From Pholis gunnellus (lineage: Eukaryota; Chordata; Actinopteri; Perciformes; Pholidae), in contig OU342819.1 in the NCBI GenBank assembly GCA_910591455.2, positions 10,626,406 to 10,690,405 on the forward strand: 64,000 nucleotides of DNA, given 5' to 3'. The notes beneath the pieces are model-generated. The model did no database searches. It was not told the DNA's origin and worked only from the letters and a program-made list of their open reading frames with translations. A program made the position numbers and the translations under genes. Below, piece after piece: positions 34,224 through 52,103 of the stretch (the stretch's first letter is position 1; each line of letters opens with the position of its first letter).

Positions 34224-36378
34224 ATGAAGTCACTGCGGTTCCTTGCTGCTGAGGGCTTCATTCAGAGTGGACCAAGTGCTCTGGAAAACCTCAACTGTAT
34301 GTCTTTTAACCTCTACCCACTTCTCTTCAAGGCCTGCTACCTCCATGAGCAGGCGGACTTGCTGCGTGTTTTGGTCCAGACATGGCCTCTTCCTGTGCTC
34401 GACTTACACAGGCTCCTGGGAGCAACAGTCGACTGTCAGATGGACCTAACCTCCCGCACCTGCCGGCTTTGTTTGGAGTCGATTCTGGCTGGCCTGAAGG
34501 TACTTAGATGGTCTTCATATGTCATCCTCATGTTTTAGTTACGCCATGTTTTTCAGTTCTTCTGTTTTTGGCTGCATTGACTTGTTATTTTCATGTACTC
34601 TTGTTTGTCAAAGGATTATGTGCTGTCTCCTCCAACGACGTACGCCAAGAGCCTGCATGTGGTGGACCTGACTGCCCTGAGGGATATCGAGCACCAGCCC
34701 TGCCCCTGCCAATCCACCCTGGGTCGATGGGCAAGAACCCACCTCCTGACCCAAATTTGCTATGAGACCATGGTGGCCATGCAAGCCGACGACGTATCCC
34801 CATCTGTCTTTGAAACGTCTATTGATGTCCGTCTGAACGGCTTCATCACAGGCCGCAACTATGAGCTGGTGGCTCAGACCTTCGTCCTCCTCCGCTACTG
34901 TCCACTGAAGCTTCGCTTTGTCAGTTTTCGGGCCGATTCCCTCTCCCTCAAGCAGCTGTTCTATGTTCTTCGCCTAGCAGACACCGAGTCCATTTTAAAG
35001 CTGGAGGTAGTCCACAATGTTCCCCTGAAAGCCCCGCACTTGGAGGTGCTGCTGTCCAAGGTGGAATTCCCCAAATTAAAGTCTTTGACCGTTCCGGCTG
35101 GGGCGTTAGATATTAGGAGGTTGGGCTCTGACGATGATGATGTGCTGTCCACCATCGGTAACCTGCTGGCACAACAGAGCGGCCTGACTGAGCTCTTTGT
35201 TGGTTTCTCAACTCTAACTGGACACCTACGCAGACTGCTTAAGTGAGTTAATGGACAGAGGGAGGGATGAAGAGAGACAACAAGGTGTCCTTGTTTGTAG
35301 TTATGTGGATGAGATGGATGGCTCTGGTGTCTGTCTTACGTGCTCTTTGCAGCATCAAAAGCTTTAATATAGCTCACAATCATCACCGTCAACCAGAGCC
35401 ACAGCACATTGCAGCTTTAAGGCTCTTGTTTGGCAATGGGAGGTATTTTGTTTGGTAAAATTGCTGACATGATGCCAGAGCGAGGACAGAAGGCCGGTTA
35501 GCCAGAAACATGCTGGATGTAGCCCACGAATCACGAACAACAGAGCTGTCCATCACAATCTGGCATATACCTGTAACTTTACATCCAAACAGATGCACCT
35601 GTAGGCATTTCTGGCACCAATCCTACATAACAAATCCATCATGAGGACCAACACGAATCATAATATGTAACTGCTTTTCCCTCTCTTCTCTTTACCCAGT
35701 CCCCTCAACACTCCGCTGCAGTGCTTGGAGTTGGCCAACTGCTGCCTGAACCGTTTGGACATGACCTACCTGTCGAACAGCCTCCACAGCGAGTTCCTGG
35801 TCCGTCTGGACATCAGCGGACATGACATCTTCAGCACTTTCCCCACCTGTTTCCACAAACTGCTCTGCCGTTGCTCAGGCACATTGGTCAGCCTGGCCCT
35901 TGAAGAATGTAACATAGAGGACGAGCACATGGACGCCCTCACGAATGCTCTGACTTGCTGTCAGGAGCTGGAGGAGCTCAAACTCCTGGGGAACCCGCTG
36001 ACGTCTGCCGCCCTGCTGAGGTTGTTCTCCATGCTGTCTGTGGGTTTTCCCAAGTTAAAATATATAGAGATGCCAGTTCCCCGCCAGTGTTACCCTGAGG
36101 ATGTCACATATCCTCTTAATGATTCAGATTTACTGCTGTACAACAAGGAGCTGTTTCAGGAGGTCAGGGGTCAGCTGATGGGGATCCTGGAAGGAGCTGG
36201 TAGAGGGAGTGTGGAGGTGTGCTCCCCACTCCTGGGGGCCTATGACCCAGAGATTAACGAGACCAACCAAGAGCTGGGAGTGTCCATGTTAAAATCTTTT
36301 ACCAGCATCATTGGGAACTTCATCGGTAGCATAACTGAGGTGAACAACAGGAGGTCACAGGCTCAGACAGATGATTAG
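34224..36378 (+). CDS. lrrc14b: Leucine-rich repeat-containing protein 14B (PRAME family)
   Basis: Three exons, 34224-34499, 34614-35242 and 35700-36378, join to 527 residues (human LRRC14B about 514). The protein starts [16 protein letters not shown] and has the conserved [19 protein letters not shown] segment of the PRAME/LRRC14 family. A PRAME-like N-terminal region is followed by leucine-rich repeats. The clearest are [36 protein letters not shown] and [19 protein letters not shown]. Its cellular role is poorly known. LRRC14-type proteins are cytosolic, and some act as cullin-2 substrate receptors. Position next to nkd2 matches human 5p15.33 and supports 14B over LRRC14. The gene is tail-to-tail with uqcrb. 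Confidence 0.9.
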
Positions 36379-36930
36379 TGGGGTTGCCTGTGGAGGGCTT
36401 AAGTAAACGGACAGAGATGGGTCATGAACTCAAGTTTACACAAATCTAGACATTTGTTTAAAGCAGAGCTGAATCCTCAAACTGTCCAGAAATGTCCATG
36501 CTTTGTTGACAATGAGTTATTTTCAAGACTGCGTTGTTTTTAGGCTATACTTAAGACAGCGATTTATTTTAATGAAGTGCTTCTTCAGATAGCTGGCAAA
36601 CTGGCATCACTGTTCCTAAGCATGACTGAAGGCCAAAACGGTTTGATTTGTTTGACTGTGGTTTAACGTCACACGACTTCCATTCCTGACGAGATATTGT
36701 CTCAACAGAGAATCCCTTTAATCTCAGTACGTCCAACAGATGTGCAGTGCAGATACGTGTATGTATTAAGGTAGATACTTGAAGTTTGCCTAATATATTT
36801 TCTTACATGTTTTTTTGACCATGTTCTGGTTTAAATGTTTTATATAACTGCATTTTTAAATGTAGACAGCACATATTTGACAGATCTGAATTAAGCAAGT
36901 ATACTTGTAACTGTTTCATTTTGTCTCACC

Positions 36931-36936
36931 AATAAA
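36931..36936 (+). promoter_or_regulatory. lrrc14b: lrrc14b poly(A) signal
   Basis: AATAAA 553 bases past the stop codon. The convergent uqcrb signal (ATTAAA, minus strand) lies only about 80 bases further on. Confidence 0.65.
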
Positions 36937-37011
36937 TCAAATCTTCAAATCCCTCTATCGATTACATCATAAAAAAGGGACACTTCCACGTCTTCCAAAA
37001 TGTACAATTTT

Positions 37012-37017
37012 TTTAAT
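37012..37017 (-). promoter_or_regulatory. uqcrb: Candidate uqcrb poly(A) signal (ATTAAA)
   Basis: TTTAAT on the plus strand gives ATTAAA on the minus strand, about 105 bases past the uqcrb stop codon. The short 3' UTR fits this small respiratory-chain gene. Confidence 0.5.
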
Positions 37018-37120
37018 GAGCTCTTGTTTTATATAGGTAAGATTTCATCTTAAATATTACACCAGGGGACAACCACGCACCGACCGAATACGAGGATTAA
37101 CATCTTTGATCGGGAATCAT

Positions 37121-38670
37121 CTACTTCTTCATCCACTCCTCCCTTTCATTCCTCTCACGGATCACCTCCGTCAGATACGGTGTCAGGTAATTAACATCCT
37201 AAAAGGAAAAGAGAAGAACAATACATGGGATTGAGAAATGAAATTAGGCGAAATCAAACTCTAGATAACACTTTTGATGACTTGCGAGGACATTATGATC
37301 AAAGGCCCTCCAAAACATGCATTTTATAATTCCTTTTCACACTTAGAAATTTGTAATTTTCACAGTATGACACCAGTTTCACACTGAAGAATTCAATAAC
37401 AATTTCCTATTGTTTTTCATTTGGCTACAAAAGATTTTTTTAAGTACATCTGTTAAAAGGAAGCAGGGATTGTGAAAATATTTTAAGAAAATGTTATGTA
37501 CCTCTTCAAATTTCGTCCACTGTTCTTTCGGGAGGATCTGCTGCTTCATGGAGAGATCCAGGGATCTCTTGAGCCTGAACATCCGGTCGTTGTACTGGTC
37601 CTCTGGTAGCCTCCTCAGGGCCTCTTGTACATCAGAATCCTCGAGGATCGTATCATCACGCAACAAACCTACAGAAAATGGAAATATGGAAAAATCAAAT
37701 AAAACAACAGCCCCATAATCACCCCCTACATTTATAATGACATCAGTAGTCTTGACATACTGTTACTTTTAAAAACGAGTAGCACTGTGAGGTTAAATAC
37801 TCTGAATATTGTTGATCAATGTACTTTAACTTACCAAGCTTGTTGAAGCCACACAAGTTATAATACCATTTGCGGACCCCGAACAGGAGCCTGCCTGTTG
37901 CCACTGTGAACAGGACACGAAAGACACAAAACAATCAGCACCAGTCACGCAGCACAAACTTGATTTAGAGGCGAGAAAAATATATATACATTAATGAGTT
38001 TCAGTCAGATGTGCGGGGGAAGGAGTAACGTTAACGTTATGCTTCTAATAGTGATACAGTCGTACAACTATAAATGTATTTCAGGCGACCCAGTACGTCC
38101 CTTCAAATAATACTAAATTATGGGAACTGTGGTCAAACTTCACTATCTGGTTAGGGCTTTAGGTATTGCGTGACAAACAGTAAGTTAGATAACTTGCCCT
38201 TCCGTGGAATGTCAGATGAAACAACACAACAGTGCCTTAGTGCTAAGGAGCTAACGATATGGAGTGTAGGTCAGATGTTATAGCAACAAACAACAGCCGG
38301 GCACAATAACAACTGTTAGGAAACAAACTAAAACACTATCAATCATTAAAAAAAGGACAGCAGGACGAATGTCCAGTTGTAAAATAAGTAATTTCACGGT
38401 GATAACAGAGACGTTAGCACCAGTGATGAGCTAACGCTAGCTAACCAGTACCCTTAGCATAAGTTAGCAAAAGGACACTAAAGGACACACAGAAGCAAAA
38501 CGCGTCAAAGCGAACATACAGGTGGACAAAATGAGCATAATACAATAAAGTATGGTACAGTATAACATGCACCACGACATACAAGTACAACACGAGCTTT
38601 AGCGAGTTAATTTACAACTGAAAATGTAAATAGGGAGCGATGTTTCAGTACCTGGTGCCCTCGACGCCAT
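37121..38670 (-). CDS. uqcrb: Cytochrome b-c1 complex subunit 7
   Basis: Four minus-strand exons, 38652-38670, 37835-37903, 37502-37668 and 37121-37198, join to 110 residues (human 111). UQCRB is a small matrix-side subunit of respiratory complex III in the inner mitochondrial membrane. It contacts cytochrome b near the ubiquinone site. Diagnostic segments are [50 protein letters not shown] and the C-terminus [22 protein letters not shown]. Exon 1 carries only MASRAP. The start codon is 20-30 bases from GC-rich sequence. The gene sits just downstream of mterf3 on the same strand, as in human 8q22. Confidence 0.96.
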
Positions 38671-39554
38671 TTTTTACCTCTTAAGAACGACCGCGGTGCG
38701 TCATGGGTAAGGAGACGTACTCATGTCAACGGGAAATTGCGCAATTTAACATTCTGTGCTTACAGTTTCCCATATACAATACAGTCTATGGTGTACGCCT
38801 TATTTGCATGCTTATAAAGGAAATTTGGAGATAAGAAAATGTCGGTTTTGAAAACTCTTAATAGATAAATCCATCAGGAAACTAAATCAAAATACATCAC
38901 TCTTTTGATGTAAAAGACACAGCTATCCTCATGACTTGATCAAGACTGATTGAATAAAGGTAGGGTAGTAGAAGTCAATCAATAAGATCAGTCAATGGTA
39001 CAGATCCTTTACTTAAGTAGATCAGCAATACCAGAATACAGAAACACCCCATTACAAGTAGAAGCTTAGAAGCTCAGCCAGTTTAATAATTGCAGCAAAA
39101 TGAACCTCAAGTATTTAAAGTAAAAGTATCCATTATGCAGTGAACTGACCCCTTTCACCGTTATGTTTTTATATATTTTATTAATTGATCAGTATTAGTT
39201 ACAGTATTTAAAATGTTTTTTAGCAACTATATTGGGTAGTTACAATCTTCAGCATCACAATGCGTCATACTGTATACGCTGATTTATTGTCTAAATCACA
39301 AGTAAAAAGTACAATATTTTACTTTGAAATGTAGTAGAGCACAACTATTAAGAAGCACTAAGTACTATTTTCTTTTACATTTCACAAAAGTGAGACCTGA
39401 TCCTTTACAATCTCCTTTAACTAGAGGCAGTCTTCAATATATGATCATTTTATACACATTTAGCACTTTCATCACATTTATGATCTCTATAAATAGACAG
39501 TCTTGGTAAATAGGATCGTATTTCAGTCAGAAGGGCAGATTTGCATGATGAGCA
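38671..39554. other. Spacer between uqcrb and mterf3
   Basis: The first ~120 bases are the uqcrb promoter. Most of the remainder (38955-39350) is an AAGTA-rich fish repeat. No gene was seen. Confidence 0.6.
38955..39350 (+). repeat. AAGTA-rich fish interspersed repeat, copy 3
   Basis: It shares GTAAAAAGTACAATATTTTA, TTTGAAATGTAGTAGAG and ATCCATTATGCAGTGAACTG with copies 1 and 2, in the same orientation. The inner ~60 bases are AT-rich and rearranged. Confidence 0.75.
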
Positions 39555-39560
39555 TTTATT
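39555..39560 (-). promoter_or_regulatory. mterf3: mterf3 poly(A) signal (distal)
   Basis: Minus-strand AATAAA about 150 bases past the stop codon. Another AATAAA lies at 39646-39651, closer to the stop, and either may be used. Confidence 0.55.
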
Positions 39561-39707
39561 AAACATCACATTACAAAACATTGTATTTCAAACTCAGTCG
39601 GTATATTAAAGCCTTGAACGTCAGCATGTGTCTGTCATTATGGTATTTATTCTGTGTGCTTGACCACTTGTTTTCAGAAGTTCTTTACAATGTCCCCTCA
39701 TGAAGAA

Positions 39708-41804
39708 TCAAAGTGTCTTTTGGAACAAATAAAAATCTTCCAGTGTGGCCAAAGCCAACTCAGCGCAAAATATCTCATCAGGCAGCGACACCAGGCGGTC
39801 CAGGGAGATGTAGTTGGGCAGGGTTGGATCATACTGAGCCTTTCCGAGGTACTCGAGGAACAGGTGGCGCTCTCTGACACGCAAGTACTTGGTATTGAGG
39901 ACCTATGGGAGGATATATCAGATGTTGAAGTTGTAATGCTGAATTTGGACAAAATATTAAAGAAATTAGTTCTAATTTGTTTTTTAAAAGTAAAAAAAAA
40001 ACACACAGCTGTCCATCTACCTGTGGGTACTTGGCAATCAGGTTGTGGGGCACCTTCATGATATTGTGGAGGTAGTCAAATATTTGGATTAGCTTCCTTT
40101 TATTGGCAGTCAGCACTTTTGGGACGGCAATGACTATGTGCTGGATCTCATTTTCCTTAAAGCCGAGCTCTATTTCACACACCTGTGGAACACATTAACA
40201 AAACAAATTCAAACACGGCAGCTCACGGTTTCTCAAACAATGTTTTCTGATGACGTCTTTTGTCGTTCAATACCTTCAAATTGTCTTTAACAGAATCCAA
40301 ACTGCCACACAGTAACCTGGGTAGACGAGCTACAATGTTCCGTGTCTGAGGAGAGAAAGGGAGAAAACAAACTATTATTTATTTTTCTACATTCAAAGAC
40401 TAAATTTATTTTTGTGACTTGTTTGACATGATACAAACATGGCTGAGCTCCTCAATGAGGAGGTCCCATTGCATCAGTACATCAGTTAGCTTACATTAGA
40501 ATCACTGAGGTTGAGTTGCTGCTGATAGAACCCCAGTCGGTTGTCCAGCCTCTTCACACTGAAGTTAAGCAGATACGGAGCTCTGGACACCATCGACGCA
40601 ACATTCTCAGAACTGAACTTCTTTGACTTGAGATAATTCACCCTTTGAAAATAACAGAAAGAGAACATTATTAAGACAAGGAGGTGCAGCTCAAGAGAAG
40701 GAAGACGACCTGACCAGTCACTACTTAAGTATACACTACATACGGTAAGATTGTTTCGTGGGCCTTCTCTTGTCAGACTGATTTAATTTAGAATAAAGAA
40801 ATTTGGCAAATATAAAGGCATGTAATGTTTCCGTTTCTGAGATCCCTTTATGTCACCTGGACCGTAGGTTTTCCAAACTCTCCGTGAGAATGAAGGGGTT
40901 GTGCGTGATGATATAGCCAAAGCGAGAGACCTCCACCCCGATCTCTTTGAGGAACAGCAGCCTTGGCGCCACATCTGTGTTGAAGTTGAGCCTCAGTAGC
41001 ATGGACCCCACATTGGGCCTCTGTTCAAGCTTCCACAGGTTTACACCTGCAATGAGAGGATGAATGATCACAAATGTTCATTGCATATATCATAATAAAT
41101 CTGAATTACGCTTCCAAACTTACAACTTGCATTGTTCTCAACACTATTTTGAAAGCCTTTAATTACCTAGCTGTACCAGTTTGCTGAGGGTCTCAGACTG
41201 GTCAACGTAGTCTCTTAGAGAGGTGGAGGTAGGAGGCAAGGCAGAAGGAACAGATATACTGACAGCCTCTTCGTCACTGATCACCTCTAATGCTGAAAAC
41301 TCAGCAGCTGCGTCCAGATCTTGAAAATGAAGACAATACAGATGGAATGCATTCAACTCCCTCTGAAGATAGAAATAACATGTAAAGTGAATTATGATGA
41401 TAAATGAAAAAGTTAGGGTCAACAATAGCAAACCAATATGTACCTAATGACACCTGGATTTCCGGCACAGCGTCTCTGATTGGCAACAGGGGGCTCTTGT
41501 ACGCTATAACATCAGCTCTAGATGTTTCTTCAACATCCTTGTCTTCCTTTGCCTCAGTTGCCAGATGTTTGGCAGCTAAGTCACTGTAACAGAACATCTG
41601 TTGTTTCCGCATTTGTGTTGCCTGATTTGTTATGTGATTCCCCTTACTAATTGAGGATCCATCTAGGATTTTGGTGGGTACCCTTGTAACTCTAATGAAA
41701 TGGCGAACTTGAGTGTAATGCTGCCAGGTATTAGCCACTGTCTTGGAGCAGAGAAGGCTTCTGCACTGTAGACACAGCTGTGTACAGGATGAAGCCATGG
41801 CCAT
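39708..41804 (-). CDS. mterf3: Mitochondrial transcription termination factor 3
   Basis: Seven coding exons, 41444-41804, 41167-41319, 40857-41046, 40495-40642, 40274-40345, 40021-40182 and 39708-39902, join to 426 residues (human 417). MTERF3 acts in the mitochondrial matrix. It represses mtDNA transcription initiation and is needed for mitoribosome assembly. The N-terminal ~100 residues are poorly conserved and basic, fitting a mitochondrial targeting sequence. The fold is a chain of mTERF repeats; visible ones include [53 protein letters not shown] and [20 protein letters not shown]. The protein ends [10 protein letters not shown]. The first ATG is only one base after a 3' splice site (TGCAG|G ATG), so the 5' UTR lies mostly in an upstream exon near the ptdss1 promoter. 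A second in-frame ATG follows two codons later. Confidence 0.94.
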
Positions 41805-41809
41805 CCTGC

Positions 41810-41823
41810 AAAAAAAAAAAAAA
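41810..41823 (+). repeat. mterf3: Poly(A) tract = polypyrimidine tract of mterf3 exon 2 acceptor
   Basis: Fourteen A on the plus strand form an almost pure U polypyrimidine tract immediately before the AG of the exon that carries the mterf3 start codon. Confidence 0.85.
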
Positions 41824-42601
41824 CATCATGGTTTGAGGGGCCGTACAATATGGGGATTACTATTATTATCTCTAGACAAGGTCAGTCCACACTGTCTGAT
41901 ACCATCAGTTGTTGTGGTATCATCATGCTCCATCTGGACCTCGTACACTGAAAAGTACTTCATGAAAACTTACATACACATATGTGCACGTTGCCACTTC
42001 TTGTAAGGCCAAACTGTTTGTAGCTACATGTGTATTTTTAGTTTGTGTAAGTTTCTTCTTTTAGAGGCTAGCTTAAAGCAGATCAATCGCTAGCGTTCAA
42101 CGCTAGCAAGCTATCAGAATGAATACCTCTTTAAAGTCTAAGCACAACATATTATTGTATGGTGTTAACTCTTTACTCACAATATTTGTATTCTCAATTC
42201 AGCTCTATCGTCTACCAAGATGTCGCACAATGTCAAACGTTTTCACGTGCATCTCAACAGAAGGACTTCCCGGAAGTGTCACATTGTGGAATGTACCACA
42301 ACAATATATTTGTGGGTAACACTAAATGCATTTAATATACACATGAAGATAAAACATTTGAAAAAGCTCAAATTAAATGAATAAAAGGATAGAAAATATA
42401 ACAGGTATAAGTTATTGTATTTTTGGTTCGTGCTATCTATTTTAGTGAATCCTAGAAGATGTATTATGATCTATAAACACCCCCATTAGCTCTGTGGTTC
42501 AGTCCATCTTCAGGGTTTTCTCTCGCCGACAACTCACGTCATCTTGTCGCTCTGCTTTTGTTTTAGCCGTCAAACTTCAGGAGAGAGTCCACTACAGCGA
42601 C
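41824..42601. promoter_or_regulatory. Divergent mterf3/ptdss1 promoter region
   Basis: The segment lies between two outward-facing genes. It should hold the non-coding first exon of mterf3 and the ptdss1 5' UTR (from about 42490). It contains a GCTAGC/GTTAGC cluster at 42065-42115. The same head-to-head arrangement exists in human 8q22.1. Confidence 0.6.
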
Positions 42602-50098
<7,497 letters not shown>

Positions 50099-51381
50099 TG
50101 AAACGAGAGCGACACTGAATCACATCGTGAAGGATACACCCAACAAGAGAAATACAGTATGCGTCGATCTACTGAATGTTGTAAAAGTTGCATCAAGGGT
50201 TTGATCAATTCTAGAGGGCCGACTCCAAAACAAAGTCACATCACAAGCCTTGACGTATTATTTCAACTCATGAAGTTCTAATATTCTGTGGGAGTCAGAG
50301 GCGAATCACACCAATGAACGCTTCATAGACCTGCAGACTGATTTGTCTTGTATTTAATGTCAGACATTTTTAAACAGACCTAACCTAGAATTAATTTATA
50401 TATACACTGGAATGCTAGCCTAAGCATCGTTTTACAACAAACATTTTATACTCTTCTACCTTCAATTACATTAATATTTAACTTTGAACTGTGGGACACA
50501 TTAAGTATGTCCAGTCGGGGAGTTGACCCTGAGTTGTGCTACACTTTAAATTGAGTTTGCTCTAAATCTTTTTGACTGTTTACAGTTTACTAAATGTAAT
50601 ACTTTTATGAGAAAACTAAAGATCAATGTTGTGTATGATTCGTCATTTGAATTGGTGATGATTATTTAACATGTTTTGTGTTTTTATAATGAGTGAATCT
50701 AAAGTACAGTAAAGCACTGGTAAATACAAAACTGTATGTTTTTCTTCCATCGAAATTGCATCATCACTTTAAATAAGAGGAGCAGCCAAGTGTAACTGAA
50801 CCACCAGTAGCCTTTACATGTTACCCTTTCTAACCTAAGTCAATGTGATATTGGGACTGTTGGGATGTTGTTTTTTGTCTTGGTGTGTTTTTGTGTGTTT
50901 GTTTTTAAAGAGAGAAGTGAGCAGTGTATGATAGGTGTACTGACCAAGAATACTGTGACATTGAATGCAAAAGCACTGTGGTGACATTCAACAGCAGAGG
51001 ATAATCATTTGTGTGAAATTATCCTTTTCAAGTGATCCAAATGAATGAACTGTGACATTAATATAACACAATAACTGACTGCTATATGTAAGCTGTTAAT
51101 ATTGTTGAATGATGCATTATTTTTCATCTTTAGTGTAGGAATGTGTAATACATTTTCCCTGAAAGTTAGTGTCACCTAATTGAAACTTTTTTTTTTGACT
51201 AGCCTGCCTCAGTTGTTCTGGTCCTTTTGACACGTACGAAGCTTTATGTGTCGGACTACACTGTATTTTATACAAAATGTTGCTACCTGCTTTTGCCTCG
51301 AAGAAGGTGTCTGACCGAAAGCTTGCTTATTAAAAATATTTTGCACAGATTTGAGTGTCGGGATGCTTTTTTTTAAATAAA
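50099..51381 (+). other. ptdss1: ptdss1 3' UTR
   Basis: AT-rich, no open frame of note. The best poly(A) signal in range is AATAAA at 51376-51381, giving a 3' UTR of about 1.3 kb. Earlier variant signals may also be used. Confidence 0.45.
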
Positions 51382-52103
51382 TCATATAAAATGTGTTAAT
51401 TGTAACCTCAAATGCACTACTTTGTATTACTGATTTATAATTTATATGGATGGGTTGACTTGTTTTTGATGCAGGCTTACATAACAATACAGACAAATCA
51501 TACTATACAAATCACACTATGTTACAGGAATGCCAAATTCCATAGCAGTATACAGAGTTAAAAGTGTAAATCACCTGAGATCAAATTCTGCAAACTACTA
51601 CAATGACCTGGACACAATACTTTTACTATAACCAGGGATTTATGCACAGGATAAAGACAAACAAATGTGCTCCTACAGCTAATAATTATCAATTACTTGT
51701 TTGGTCTATAAAAGTTTAGAACACGTTTAACACAAAGAGCTAATTATTAATTGCATATCAAAAAATAAAAATGAATCAACATAAATTGTTGATTAATTGT
51801 CTCTTGATTGACTAACATTAATTGACTAATCATTTTAGCGCTACTAATATAACTAAATTACGCTTCCCATTGATAATATAAACAATATATTAAAAACCAT
51901 AGCAATATAACACTTTTCAGACACATGACACAGAATAACCCGAATGCTAGAGCCATGTGGTACAAAGTCCCGTCAGGTCAAACCTTCCTCTTTGTTACGT
52001 TCGGCTACTACATTTCCCACAGTGCTTTGCGAGTGGCCGTGGCTGTGGCTGGATGACAGCTATCCGGCGCCGAAACACCGATAGACACTCAGACGAAAGA
52101 GCC
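51382..52103. other. nup153: Spacer and nup153 promoter/5' UTR
   Basis: About 550 bases of AT-rich spacer, then a rise in CpG content from about 52010 that marks the nup153 promoter and 5' UTR. No other gene was seen. Confidence 0.55.

Noticed and set aside
39698..39707. Longer mterf3 C-terminus ending in a different frame (HFDSS)
   Set aside because: It is a shadow frame; the phase carried from upstream exons ends at the TGA at 39708-39710 with FYLFQKTL.
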